Part shown: positions 17,825 through 26,330 of the stretch, one piece after another
Numbering within the stretch: position 1 is the stretch's first letter
Layout: every line of letters starts with the position of its first letter
NCBI RefSeq assembly: GCF_026626335.1
Contig: NZ_JAPNTZ010000001.1
Span: 620,001-684,000, forward strand
Origin: Paractinoplanes pyxinae
Lineage (GTDB): Bacteria; Actinomycetota; Actinomycetes; Mycobacteriales; Micromonosporaceae
Direction: 5' to 3'
Length of the DNA: 64,000 nt
Notes under the pieces: generated by a model
What the model was told of the DNA's origin: nothing
What the model saw: only the letters and a program-made list of their open reading frames with translations
The model's database searches: none
Made by a program: the position numbers and the translations under genes

Positions 17825-18541
17825 ATGACCACCATCGAAGTGAACGGATTGCGTAAACGGTTCGGGTCGTCGGTTGCCCTGGATGGGATGACCTTTGTCG
17901 TACGGCCGGGGCACGTCACCGGGTTCGTCGGTCCTAACGGGGCGGGCAAGTCGACCACGCTGCGCATGATCGTGGGGCTGGACCGGCCGGACGCCGGGAC
18001 GGCCACGATCGGCGGGCGGCGCTACGCCGACCTGCCGTGCCCGATGCGGCATGCCGGCGCTCTGCTCGACCCGCACGCGCTGCACCCGTCGCGCAGCGGC
18101 CGCAACCATCTGCGCTGGCTGGCTCGGTCGCAAGATCTGCCGGACAGTCGGGTCGACGAGGTGCTGACCCTGACCGGTCTGGCCGCGGCCGGTCGGCGCG
18201 CGGCCGGTGGCTATTCGCTCGGCATGCGCCAACGACTGGGCGTGGCGGCCGCGCTCCTCGGCGACCCGCCCGTGTTGCTGCTGGACGAACCGTTCAACGG
18301 GCTCGACCCGGCGGGCATCGTCTGGATGCGCGACCTGTTGCGCGAGTTGGCCGAAGATGGTCGTTCGGTGCTCGTATCCAGTCACTTGATGAGCGAACTG
18401 CAAGATATGGCGGCGCATGTTGTCGTCGTCGCTCATGGTCGCGCAATTGCCGACGCCGGCGTCGACGAACTGATCGGTGAGCACGCCTCGCTGGAAGCGG
18501 CCTATCTGCGGCTCACCGACGGCGTCGGGAGCATCCGATGA
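17825..18541 (+). CDS. ABC transporter ATP-binding protein (ABC-2 type)
   Basis: 238 residues from the ATG at 17825; an in-frame earlier start would add only an Arg-rich tail. Walker A is GPNGAGKST (about 38-46), the signature is YSLGMRQR, Walker B is LLLDEP, and the switch His is in SSHLMSE. It resembles the ATPases of DrrA/BcrA-like drug or lantibiotic exporters. It overlaps the first permease by ATGA, so all three subunits are made as one operon. Confidence 0.92.
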   Translation: MTTIEVNGLRKRFGSSVALDGMTFVVRPGHVTGFVGPNGAGKSTTLRMIVGLDRPDAGTATIGGRRYADLPCPMRHAGALLDPHALHPSRSGRNHLRWLARSQDLPDSRVDEVLTLTGLAAAGRRAAGGYSLGMRQRLGVAAALLGDPPVLLLDEPFNGLDPAGIVWMRDLLRELAEDGRSVLVSSHLMSELQDMAAHVVVVAHGRAIADAGVDELIGEHASLEAAYLRLTDGVGSIR

Positions 18542-20022
18542 TGCTGCGGGCCGAATGGCTGAAGTTCCGCACCGTACGAGGCTGGATGGCCGGCGCCGCG
18601 GCCGCCGCGCTGATCGTGATCGGGCTCGGCGTCCTGGCCGCCACCGGCGTGACGATGTCGTGCATGGACGGCACGCGCGAGGTCGACTGTCCGGCCCCGC
18701 CGACCGACACGTCCGGCCGCTCGGTGGCCGACAAGTTCACCTTCGTGCATCGAACGCTCACTGGCGACGGTTCGCTTACCGCCAAGGTCGGCCACCTCGA
18801 CGGCACGATCACCTACCCGCCGCCGAACCACGACGAGATCGTGCGCGGAGTCGTCCCGTGGGCGAAGGCCGGCCTAATGATCAAGGACGGGACGAGCCCG
18901 GGCGCCGACTACGCCGCTGTCATGGTCACGGGCGCTCACGGCGTACGCATGCAATCGGGTTTCACGCACGACAAGGCCTCGTCGCCGGTACGGGAGGCCT
19001 GGCTCCGCCTGACCCGGCAGGGCGACAAGATCACCGGATACGTCTCGGCCGACGGCGCGGCCTGGCAGAAGATCGAGACCGTACGCCTGAACGACCTGCC
19101 CACCACCGTGCGCATCGGCCTGTTCGTCACCTCGCCCAGCGGGCTCACCGTCGAGGAGAACCCGCAGGGCGGACACGCCGTCGCCGCCCGCTGGACCCAA
19201 GCCACAGCGGAGTTCTCCCGGGTCACCCCCGGCGGCGGATGGGACGAGACGCTGGTCGGCTACTCCGACTACCGCACGACTTGGGAAGAAACCCACCCGC
19301 CGGGACACACCGAGACCGGCGGCGTTGTCACCGTGGCCGGCGCCGGCGACATCGGTCTCGACACCGAGGGCGGCATGTCCGTCGAGCGGGTGCTGACCGG
19401 AGTGTTCGCCGGGCTGCTGCCCCTGATCGTGGTGGCGGCGCTGTGCGGCACGGCCGAGTTCCGGCACGGTCTGATCCGCACGACGCTGGCCGCGATGCCC
19501 AAACCGGTGTGGATATCCGTTTCCCAGGCCACCGTGGTCGGGGCCGTCTCGCTGGTTGCAGGCCTGGTCGCGGTCGCTGTGACGCTGCCGATGGCGGTAC
19601 GCCTGCTGGAGGCGAAAAAAGTGGTGGTGTTATCCGTTTCGGGGCCGACCATGCTGCGCGTGGCCCTCGGCACGGCGCTCCTGCTGTCGCTGGCCGGCGT
19701 TCTCGCGTACGGCGTCGGGGCCTTGCTACGTCGCTCGGTGCTCGCGATCGTGGCGGTGACCGCCCTGCTGGTCGCGCCCCCGATCCTGTCCGTGACCTCG
19801 GTGCTGCCGACGGAACTGTCCGCCTGGCTGCTGCGCCTGACCCCCGCCGCCGCCTTCGCGATCCAGCAGAGCGTCGCCGCTTATCCACAGATGTCCCGTC
19901 CACAAACAGTGGCCGACGGCTACTTCCCACTACCGCCCTGGGCCGGCCTGGCCGTGCTGGCGCTGTGGGCACTAACCGCCGTAGCCGCAGCCGCCTGGCG
20001 CCTCAATCGGACCCGGGCATGA
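18538..20022 (+). CDS. ABC-2 permease with a large DUF1349-like extracytoplasmic domain
   Basis: 494 residues. One TM segment (about 17-36) is followed by an extracytoplasmic region of roughly 240 residues, then five to six TM segments (about 285-490) as in ABC-2 permeases. The ectodomain has Trp-Ala-Lys-Ala-Gly-Leu-Met, VRMQSGF, WLRLTRQGD and VSADGAAWQKI, the strand pattern of DUF1349/concanavalin-like jelly rolls normally found as separate glycan-binding modules. I infer a sugar- or cell-wall-sensing insert in the first outside loop. It is translationally coupled to both neighbours. Confidence 0.82.
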   Translation: MMLRAEWLKFRTVRGWMAGAAAAALIVIGLGVLAATGVTMSCMDGTREVDCPAPPTDTSGRSVADKFTFVHRTLTGDGSLTAKVGHLDGTITYPPPNHDEIVRGVVPWAKAGLMIKDGTSPGADYAAVMVTGAHGVRMQSGFTHDKASSPVREAWLRLTRQGDKITGYVSADGAAWQKIETVRLNDLPTTVRIGLFVTSPSGLTVEENPQGGHAVAARWTQATAEFSRVTPGGGWDETLVGYSDYRTTWEETHPPGHTETGGVVTVAGAGDIGLDTEGGMSVERVLTGVFAGLLPLIVVAALCGTAEFRHGLIRTTLAAMPKPVWISVSQATVVGAVSLVAGLVAVAVTLPMAVRLLEAKKVVVLSVSGPTMLRVALGTALLLSLAGVLAYGVGALLRRSVLAIVAVTALLVAPPILSVTSVLPTELSAWLLRLTPAAAFAIQQSVAAYPQMSRPQTVADGYFPLPPWAGLAVLALWALTAVAAAAWRLNRTRA

Positions 20023-20756
20023 AATGCCGCATGGCGAGACCGCAGTGTGGTGCGATAAGACTGCGGGCTGCGTGGCGGGGTGAGTGGGTCAAGCTGCTCA
20101 CCGGCGGTCCCGGGCCGGCCGTGCCCCTCCTTGCGGGGCTGCTGATCGTTGCCGGAGGGGTTGCCCTCGGGCGGGATGCGGTTGATCCGGCGCAGTTGCG
20201 GCTCTTGGGGGTCCGGCTCGGGCAGGCCGCTGTGGCCGCGGCGGGCGTGCAGATTCTGGCGGGGGAGTACGGCAGCGGCCTGATTCGGGCGACTCTGCTT
20301 GCGGTTCCGCGTCGCCTCGATGTGCTTGCGGTCAAGGCTGGGCTGCTCACCGCGCTCGTGACTCCGGTTGCTGTGCTGGGGGTCGGCGTTGCGGTGATCG
20401 GCCTCAGCCCGGACGCCGGGATGCTGCGGGCCGCCACCACCTCGGTCCTTCACCTGATTCTGGTGGCCTTGCTCGGTTTGGGCGTGGCGGCGGTCGTACG
20501 CAGCTCGGCCGCCGCCATCGGCATCGTTCTGTCGCTGCTGTTTCTGATGCCGATGCTGCTGCGCATGCTGCCCGACCCCGACTGGCAGCGCGTGCTTTAC
20601 CGATTGACTCCGGCCACGGCCGTGCAAGCCATCACCACGACGGTGGACAACTCCGTGCTGCCGCTGAGTCCGTGGGCGGCGCTGGGCGTGGTGGCGGCCT
20701 GGTCAGTGGGAGCTCTTGCCTTGGGCGCGCTGCTGCTGCACCGCCGCGACGGCTAG
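20019..20756 (+). CDS. ABC-2 permease subunit
   Basis: 245 residues from an ATG overlapping the previous stop (ATGA). A short basic N-terminus with WRGEWVKLLTGG is followed by six predicted TM segments. EYGSGLIRATLLAVPRR is the conserved ABC-2 coupling motif, also seen in the previous gene (EFRHGLIRTTLAAMP). It lacks the large ectodomain, so the transporter is a heterodimer of one decorated and one plain permease with the ATPase at 17825. The stop shares CTAG with the convergent MarR gene. Confidence 0.85.
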   Translation: MKCRMARPQCGAIRLRAAWRGEWVKLLTGGPGPAVPLLAGLLIVAGGVALGRDAVDPAQLRLLGVRLGQAAVAAAGVQILAGEYGSGLIRATLLAVPRRLDVLAVKAGLLTALVTPVAVLGVGVAVIGLSPDAGMLRAATTSVLHLILVALLGLGVAAVVRSSAAAIGIVLSLLFLMPMLLRMLPDPDWQRVLYRLTPATAVQAITTTVDNSVLPLSPWAALGVVAAWSVGALALGALLLHRRDG

Positions 20757-21199
20757 CTTGTGTGCGGGTCGAGCGTACGGGCAATGAGCGCAGTTATGCC
20801 GCCGAGCTGCTCAGCCTGCTCGGCGGTGAGCTGGTCGAAGACGTGTTCGCGCAACGCCTTGTTGTACGTGGGGACGGCTTCCGCGTACTTGCGCGCGCCG
20901 GCCGGGGTGAGCGACGCGATCGTGCAGCGGGCGTCGGCTGGGTCCGTCGTGCGTACGAGCCAGCCCTGTTTCTCCAGCCGGGCCGCGATGCGCGACAGGT
21001 GGGACGGCGTGACCCGGGACCGTTCGGCCAGCGAGCTCATCGTGCGCTCGCGGTGTTCGGCCAGGCACCACAGGATCAGGAACTCGGGGTGGCTCAGGCC
21101 GTGCTGCTTGAGCCGCCCCTCCAGCGCCGCCGGCAGCCACAGCAGGACCGGCAGCAGCGACCCCCACGTGTCCGCCTGGGCCGGCGCGAGCTCATCCAC
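20753..21199 (-). CDS. MarR-family transcriptional regulator
   Basis: 148 residues from a GTG at 21199; no ATG lies in frame upstream. The winged helix-turn-helix is in the middle: HPEFLILWCLAEH, SSLAERSRVTPSHLSRIAARLEKQGWLVR, and the wing with DPADARC. Two cysteines (in LWCL and DARC) could serve redox or electrophile sensing, though neither sits at the classic OhrR N-terminal position. It is divergent from the quinone oxidoreductase-like gene and probably represses it and itself. Confidence 0.87.
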   Translation of the reverse strand: MDELAPAQADTWGSLLPVLLWLPAALEGRLKQHGLSHPEFLILWCLAEHRERTMSSLAERSRVTPSHLSRIAARLEKQGWLVRTTDPADARCTIASLTPAGARKYAEAVPTYNKALREHVFDQLTAEQAEQLGGITALIARTLDPHTS

Positions 21200-21224
21200 A
21201 CGCGCGACCGTAACACCAAGACGT

Positions 21225-21297
21225 TTTCCGCGGAAACCAAAGCGGACGTGATCTGACCAACCCTTGCCGCGGGAAGTAATTACACCGTACGTTACTT
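21225..21297. promoter_or_regulatory. Two candidate operator palindromes in the MarR/oxidoreductase divergent promoter
   Basis: A perfect 12-bp palindrome TTTCCGCGGAAA lies at 21225-21236, and AAGTAA/TTACTT arms (21274-21279 and 21292-21297) flank a 12-base centre that contains CGTACG. Both are within the 132-base divergent gap and suit binding of a dimeric winged-helix regulator. The second resembles sites upstream of HxlR- or MarR-controlled oxidoreductases. Confidence 0.5.
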
Positions 21298-21331
21298 TCC
21301 GACGAAAGCATTCGGTGATCAAGGAGCCATC

Positions 21332-22222
21332 ATGCGCGCTGCCCGCTTCCACGACTACGGCCCGGCCGACGTCCTCGTCATCGAGGACGCGCCGGAGCCG
21401 AACGCCGGGCCGGGTGAGATCCGCATCCAGGTCGCGGCGGCCAGCGTGAACCCGGTCGACTGGAAGATCCGCGCCGGAGCGGTCCGCGCCTTCCTGCCGA
21501 TCGAGTTCCCGGCGATCCCGGGCCGGGACGCCGCCGGCGTGGTCGACCAGGTCGGTGAGGGCGTCACCGGCGTGACCGTGGGTGACCGGGTGTTCGGGCT
21601 GGGCGGCCTCGGCGGGGCCTCCGCAGAGTACGCCGTCCTGTCCGCTTGGGCGCCGGTGCCCGAGGCGTGGACCTTGGAGGAGGCGGCCGGGGCAGGCCTG
21701 GCCGTCGACACCGCCGGGGCCGGGCTCGACGCGCTGGGCGACCTCGCCGGCCGCACGCTGCTGATCGAGGGAGCGGCGGGCGGCGTGGGCAGCGCCGCCG
21801 TCGCCATGGCGGTCGCTCGCGGCGCCACGGTCATCGGCACCTCGAGCGAGGGCAAGCACGGCTATCTGCGCGCGCTGGGCGCGCTTCCCACCACGTACGG
21901 CGAAGGTCTGGCCGATCGCATCCGGGAGCTCGCACCGAACGGGGTGGACGCCGTGCTCGACACCGCCGCCTCGGGCTCGCTGCCCGATCTCGTGGCCATC
22001 GCCGGCCATGCCGACCGTGTGGTGACAGTGGCCGACGGCCGCGCCGGGGAACTCGGCGTGCGGCACATCTCCGCCGGGAACAACGCCGCCCTGCTCGCCG
22101 AAGGAGCTCGCGGCGGCTACACCCCGTACCTGGCCGCGACCTACCCCCTCGACAAGATCGCCGAGGCGCATCGCGAGTCCGAGCGCGGCCACACCCAGGG
22201 GAAGATCGTGGTCGTCATCTGA
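21332..22222 (+). CDS. NADPH-dependent quinone oxidoreductase-like protein (zinc-free MDR family)
   Basis: 296 residues with an AAGGAGCC ribosome site. It is a medium-chain dehydrogenase: an N-terminal GroES-like domain (NPVDWKIRAG, FPAIPGRDAAGVV, GVTVGDRVFG) and a Rossmann domain with GAAGGVGSAAVAMA. The structural and catalytic zinc cysteines are absent, which places it with the quinone reductases/enone reductases. Such enzymes reduce quinones or alpha,beta-unsaturated carbonyls with NADPH. Control by the divergent MarR would link it to electrophile defence. Confidence 0.87.
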   Translation: MRAARFHDYGPADVLVIEDAPEPNAGPGEIRIQVAAASVNPVDWKIRAGAVRAFLPIEFPAIPGRDAAGVVDQVGEGVTGVTVGDRVFGLGGLGGASAEYAVLSAWAPVPEAWTLEEAAGAGLAVDTAGAGLDALGDLAGRTLLIEGAAGGVGSAAVAMAVARGATVIGTSSEGKHGYLRALGALPTTYGEGLADRIRELAPNGVDAVLDTAASGSLPDLVAIAGHADRVVTVADGRAGELGVRHISAGNNAALLAEGARGGYTPYLAATYPLDKIAEAHRESERGHTQGKIVVVI

Positions 22223-22294
22223 CGCGAGTCTTTCAGGGGGCGTTCAGTTCCGGTGCGGGACGATGGTGGATCGGCCGTCTCTGGAGGTGCACCG

Positions 22295-22960
22295 ATGCGC
22301 GTACTCGTCGTCGACGACGAGCAACGGCTGGCCCGTACGTTGCGGATCGGGCTCGAGGCGGAGGGGTTCGCCGTCGACGTGGCCCAGAACGGGGTGGACG
22401 GGTTGTGGTTCGCGCGCGAGAACACGTACGACGCCATCGTTCTGGACCTGATGCTTCCGGGTCTCAACGGCTATCAGGTGTGCGCGACGCTGCGGGCCGA
22501 ACGGGACTGGACGCCGATCCTCATGCTGACCGCCAAGGACGGGGAATGGGATCAGGTCGAGGGCCTCGACACCGGAGCCGACGACTATCTGACCAAGCCG
22601 TGCTCGTTCCCGGTTCTGGTGGCGCGACTGCGCGCGGTCAGCCGGCGCGGCGCCCGTGAGCGCCCGACCGAACTGGTGGTGGGCGACCTGCGTCTCGACC
22701 CGGCCGCGCGGCGGGTCTGGCTCAGCGGGACCGAGGTCGAGCTGACCACGCGCGAGTTCTCGCTGCTCGAGTTCCTGGCCCGGCGACCCGGCGACGTGGT
22801 CTCGAAGCGGCAGATCCTGGACGGTGTCTGGGATGCCGACTTCGAGGGCGACCCCAACATCGTCGAGGTCTACATCAGGCGTCTGCGCGCCAAGTTCGGC
22901 CGGACGGCCATCGAGACGATGCGCGGCTCCGGTTACCGGCTGGGCGGCGACGGTGGCTGA
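22295..22960 (+). CDS. OmpR-family response regulator
   Basis: 221 residues; the start at 22295 follows GGAGGTGC. The receiver has the acidic pair in VVDDEQ, phospho-acceptor Asp in VLDLMLPG (about 51), and the KPCSFPV lysine. The C-terminal winged helix has LTTREFSLLEFLARRPG, VSKRQILDGVWD and the ending GSGYRLGGDGG. It is the first gene of a three-gene operon with the kinase and the PepSY protein. Confidence 0.93.
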   Translation: MRVLVVDDEQRLARTLRIGLEAEGFAVDVAQNGVDGLWFARENTYDAIVLDLMLPGLNGYQVCATLRAERDWTPILMLTAKDGEWDQVEGLDTGADDYLTKPCSFPVLVARLRAVSRRGARERPTELVVGDLRLDPAARRVWLSGTEVELTTREFSLLEFLARRPGDVVSKRQILDGVWDADFEGDPNIVEVYIRRLRAKFGRTAIETMRGSGYRLGGDGG

Positions 22961-24203
22961 CGTCCGATTGCGTACGACGGCAGCGGCCGTACTGGTCGTG
23001 TCGGTCGCCATGCTGGCGGGCGCCCTGGCGCTGGTGTTCCTGGTGCGCGGATCGCTGCGCGACGGTCTGGAAGCGACGGCCGAGCAGCGGGCCGCGGCGA
23101 TCCTGCAGCAGGGCGGGTCGCCGGCGCCGGACGATGACGACTTCTCGTGGCAGCTGACCGCACCCGACGGCACCGTCACCCGATCGGACGAGCCGCTGCC
23201 CGACGGCGACGACCACCTCGTGGTGACCGACAGCGAGGGCGGCTACCGCGTCTCGGTGGCCGCCTCGCTCGAGGAGGTGGAGGAGTCGACCGAAGCCCTG
23301 ATCACCCCGCTCGCGGTCGGTCTTCCGTTGCTGGTGCTGCTGGTGGGCGGAGTGACCTGGGTGGTGGCATCGCGCGCGCTGGCTCCGGTGGAACGCATCC
23401 GGCGCGAGGTGGAGGCCATCACCGGGGACAGGTTGGACCGCCGGGTGCCCGAGCCGGCGTCCCGCGACGAGATCGGCCGGCTGGCCCGCACCATGAACCA
23501 GATGCTGGGCCGGCTGCAGGACTCGCGGGACAGGCAACGCGAATTCGTGGCGGACGCCTCGCACGAGCTGCGGTCCCCGGTGGCGAGCATCCGGCAGGTG
23601 GCCGAGGTCGCTCAGAGCCATCCGGCCGCCCTGCCCGACGGCGAGCTGGCCCGGACGGTGCTGGAGGAATCGGCTCGCCTGCAACGGCTGGTCGACCAGT
23701 TGCTGCTGCTGACCCGGGCCGACGACGGCGGTGCGGGGAGGTCGTGCCACGACGTCGATCTCGACGACCTGGCGCTGGCCGAGGCGAAGCGGGTCAGCCG
23801 TACGGGATTGGTTGTCGACACCAGAGGCGTCGGACCGGGCCGTACGCGCGGGGACGCCTCCGCCCTGGCTCAGGTGGTCCGGAATCTGGCCGACAACGCC
23901 GCGCGGCACGCCGTCGCCACCATCGCCTTCGGCGTGCGCGAGAGTGGCGGCACGGCCGAGCTCACCGTCGACGACGACGGGCCCGGCATCCCGGAGGACC
24001 AGCGCGAACGGGTCTTCGAACGGTTCGTACGGCTCGACGAGGCTCGTGCCCGGGATGCCGGGGGCAGCGGGCTCGGCCTGGCCATCGTCAAGGAAATCGT
24101 GGGCGCGCACGGCGGAACCGTGGCGGTCACCCGTTCGGAGGTGGGCGGGGCTCGGTTCACCGTGCGCTTTCAGGCTGGATTCAGCGACGGCCCCGCAGAG
24201 TAG
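22953..24203 (+). CDS. Sensor histidine kinase
   Basis: 416 residues from a GTG that overlaps the regulator stop by 8 bases. TM1 is at about 9-29, an acidic extracytoplasmic loop of some 80 residues (about 30-112) is rich in DGD/DDD, TM2 is at about 113-135, then HAMP, the HisKA box DASHELRSPVASIR, and an ATP-binding region with NLADNAARH, DDDGPGIP and GGSGLGLAIVKEI. The acidic sensor loop would suit cation or cationic-peptide sensing (inference). Confidence 0.92.
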   Translation: MADVRLRTTAAAVLVVSVAMLAGALALVFLVRGSLRDGLEATAEQRAAAILQQGGSPAPDDDDFSWQLTAPDGTVTRSDEPLPDGDDHLVVTDSEGGYRVSVAASLEEVEESTEALITPLAVGLPLLVLLVGGVTWVVASRALAPVERIRREVEAITGDRLDRRVPEPASRDEIGRLARTMNQMLGRLQDSRDRQREFVADASHELRSPVASIRQVAEVAQSHPAALPDGELARTVLEESARLQRLVDQLLLLTRADDGGAGRSCHDVDLDDLALAEAKRVSRTGLVVDTRGVGPGRTRGDASALAQVVRNLADNAARHAVATIAFGVRESGGTAELTVDDDGPGIPEDQRERVFERFVRLDEARARDAGGSGLGLAIVKEIVGAHGGTVAVTRSEVGGARFTVRFQAGFSDGPAE

Positions 24204-24208
24204 GCCGC

Positions 24209-24703
24209 ATGAAAACGAAGCGCGTCATCCTCACCACCGCAGCCGTCGCCGCCCTCGCCGTCGGTGGCGGCGTCTGGGCCACCGCCGCCTACGCCGATCC
24301 CGATGTGAGCGGCAGCGACCGCGACCGGGCCGGGAACGCCGCCGTGCAGGCCGTCGGGGGCGGAACGGTGGTCGACGTCGAGGCGAGTGACGATCAGGGC
24401 GAGGCGTACGAGGTCGAGGTGCGCAAGCCGGACGGCAGCGAAGTCGACGTGAAGCTCGACAAGGACCTCAAGGTTGTCACGCAGCAGGCCGAGGCGGCCG
24501 ACCCTGCTTTGACCGGCGCCGACCGGGCCTCGGCCGAGAAGGCGGCCCTGGAAGCGGTGGCCGGCGGCACTGTGCTGGGCGTCGAGGCGGGCGACGACGA
24601 AGGCGTCGCCTACGAGGTCGAGGTCCGTTCGGCCGACAACAAGGAATGGGACGTCGAGCTCGATCCGGCGTTCAAGGTGCTGACCAAGAACGCCGACGAC
24701 TGA
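24209..24703 (+). CDS. Secreted protein with two PepSY-like repeats
   Basis: 164 residues, starting 5 bases after the kinase stop. A signal peptide (MKTKRVILTTAAVAALAVGG ... AYA) is followed by two homologous copies (about 40-95 and 105-160) of an A-x-x-AVGGGTVVDVEA-D-D-x-G-x-AYEVEV-R pattern. These are PepSY-type modules; the first copy ends near DLKVV and the second near AFKVL. PepSY proteins bind or modulate partners outside the cell. Co-transcription with a kinase that has an extracytoplasmic sensor suggests it is a sensor accessory or the regulated output. Confidence 0.85.
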   Translation: MKTKRVILTTAAVAALAVGGGVWATAAYADPDVSGSDRDRAGNAAVQAVGGGTVVDVEASDDQGEAYEVEVRKPDGSEVDVKLDKDLKVVTQQAEAADPALTGADRASAEKAALEAVAGGTVLGVEAGDDEGVAYEVEVRSADNKEWDVELDPAFKVLTKNADD

Positions 24704-24743
24704 CGGGTTCCCGGGAATCGGCGCGGGCTGGCACCATGAGCGG

Positions 24744-25535
24744 GTGACGGACTTCGATGTATCCAATCTGGACACCGGCACGCCGCACTCCGCGCGGCTG
24801 TGGAACTACTGGCTCGGCGGCACCGACAACTTCCAGGTCGATCGCGAGGCCGGCGACGTGATCGCCGGGATCCTGCCGTCGATCGTCACCCTCGCCCAGG
24901 AGGACCGCAAGTTCCTGCGCCGCTCCGTGCGCCACCTGGTGGCCGAGGCCGGTATCCGGCAGATCCTCGACATCGGGGCCGGCCTGCCCACGGCCGACAA
25001 CACCCACCAGGTGGCGCAGGCGGCGGCGCCCGAGACCAAGGTCGTGTACGTCGACAACGACCCGCTCGTGCTGGTGCACGCCCGGACGCTGCTGGCCGGC
25101 TCGCCCGAGGGGCGCACCGAGTACGTGCAGGCCGACCTGAACGACCCAGCCGAGATCCTGCGCGCCGCCGCCGGGACGCTCGACTTCACCCGGCCGGTCG
25201 CGGTCACGCTGCTCGGCATCCTGCACTTCCTGCGCGACGACGACGAAGCCCGGGCTGCCGTCCGTACGTTGGTCGAAGCAGTTCCACCCGGCAGCTACCT
25301 GGTGATCGCGCACGGCTGCGACGACATCAACACCGACGAGGCGAACCGGATCGTCGAGTTCTGGAACGAGCGCGGCACTCCGAAGATCAAGTACCGCAGC
25401 GCGGCCGAGATCGCCCGCTTCTTCGACGGGCTGCGCCTGATCGAGCCGGGCGTGGTGCCGTGCAACCGCTGGCGCCCCGACGGCGACACCGGCCACGTCG
25501 ACGTCAACCAGTACTGCGGGGTCGCCGCCGTGTAA
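24744..25535 (+). CDS. DUF574/Methyltransf_19 SAM-dependent methyltransferase-like protein
   Basis: 263 residues from a GTG. The N-terminal signature HSARLWNYWLGGTDNFQVDREAGD identifies the actinomycete-specific DUF574 family. The SAM-binding motif ILDIGAGLPT (about 75-84) and the acidic strand-2 end VYVDNDPLV follow. Substrates are not known for most members, which are abundant in Streptomyces and Micromonosporaceae. The MarR gene starts 4 bases later, so the two are probably co-transcribed. Confidence 0.87.
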   Translation: MTDFDVSNLDTGTPHSARLWNYWLGGTDNFQVDREAGDVIAGILPSIVTLAQEDRKFLRRSVRHLVAEAGIRQILDIGAGLPTADNTHQVAQAAAPETKVVYVDNDPLVLVHARTLLAGSPEGRTEYVQADLNDPAEILRAAAGTLDFTRPVAVTLLGILHFLRDDDEARAAVRTLVEAVPPGSYLVIAHGCDDINTDEANRIVEFWNERGTPKIKYRSAAEIARFFDGLRLIEPGVVPCNRWRPDGDTGHVDVNQYCGVAAV

Positions 25536-25538
25536 TTT

Positions 25539-25976
25539 GTGCTGGTGAGCGGGGAAGCGGAGGACCGGCCCGACCTGGCCGCCATGCTGATGCGGCTGGG
25601 CCGGCACATGGTCGCCGTCGAGCAGCCGATCCTGGCCGCCCACGACATCTCGATGTGGGGCTACGCCGTCCTCACCGTGCTGCGCGACGAGCCGATGCGC
25701 ACCCAGACGGCGCTGGCCCGCTCGATCGGCGCCGACAAGACCCGGCTCATCCCCGTCCTCGACGAACTGCAGAAACGAGGCCTCATCGAGCGCGAGCCCG
25801 ACCCGGCCGACCGCCGCGTCCGCCTGCTGGGGCTGACCCCGGCCGGGCGCGCGCTGCATCAAGCGGCTCAGACCGAGATTCGCGAGGCCGAGGCGGTGCT
25901 GCTCGACCAGTTGCCGGCCGGCGACCGGCGGACCTTTCTGCGGGCGCTCGAGAAGCTGGGGACGGAGTCCGCCTAA
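25539..25976 (+). CDS. MarR-family transcriptional regulator
   Basis: 145 residues from GTG 25539, or 143 from GTG 25545; no ribosome site is visible, which suits coupling to the methyltransferase stop. The HTH core is QTALARSIGADKTRLIPVLDELQKRGLIERE and the wing is DPADRRVRLLGLTPAG. It lacks cysteine. Target genes cannot be told from context; the coupled methyltransferase is the obvious candidate. Confidence 0.87.
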   Translation: MLVSGEAEDRPDLAAMLMRLGRHMVAVEQPILAAHDISMWGYAVLTVLRDEPMRTQTALARSIGADKTRLIPVLDELQKRGLIEREPDPADRRVRLLGLTPAGRALHQAAQTEIREAEAVLLDQLPAGDRRTFLRALEKLGTESA

Positions 25977-26018
25977 CTTCGCACCGGCGGCACGGCGCTT
26001 CTGCCCGTCACGGCGCTT

Positions 26019-26330
26019 CTAGTCCGGCACGGGCAGCAAGGCCAGGGGGACGTGGTGCTGGCCGGCGTGGATGTCGCGGTCGCGCAGGCCGCCCTGGGGG
26101 ACGGGGCGCGGGAACGAGATCTTGACGACGTTGAGGGCCGGCAGGCGGAAGACCTGGACGGCGGCCGGATCGACGCCGTAGAGACGGGCGACGACCGCCG
26201 CGTCGAGGAAAGCGACCCGGTCGTACCCCTCGGCGTCGCGCAGGAAAACCTCCATCGTCACCCAGAAGGGGCCGGCGTTCTTCGACCGTACCTCCAGCGC
26301 GAGGTCGGCGATCGTGTCGGTGTCAGGCAT
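26019..26330 (-). CDS. DUF4387 protein, partner of AtuA
   Basis: 103 residues from an ATG at 26330 that lies inside the end of the upstream gene (8-base overlap). The sequence matches DUF4387: LALEVRSKNAGPFWVTMEVF and KISFPRPVPQGGLRDRDIHAGQHHVPL. This short protein is regularly encoded next to, or fused to, AtuA/DUF1446 proteins and probably forms a complex with them. No catalytic residues are established. It is the last gene of the minus-strand catabolic operon. Confidence 0.85.
   Translation of the reverse strand: MPDTDTIADLALEVRSKNAGPFWVTMEVFLRDAEGYDRVAFLDAAVVARLYGVDPAAVQVFRLPALNVVKISFPRPVPQGGLRDRDIHAGQHHVPLALLPVPD

Noticed and set aside
17117..18484. Long minus-strand open frame (about 455 codons) across the repeat array and into the ABC ATPase gene
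   Set aside because: It is open mainly because the repeat period is 22 codons, it is antisense to a clear ATPase gene, and it shows no domain or ribosome site.
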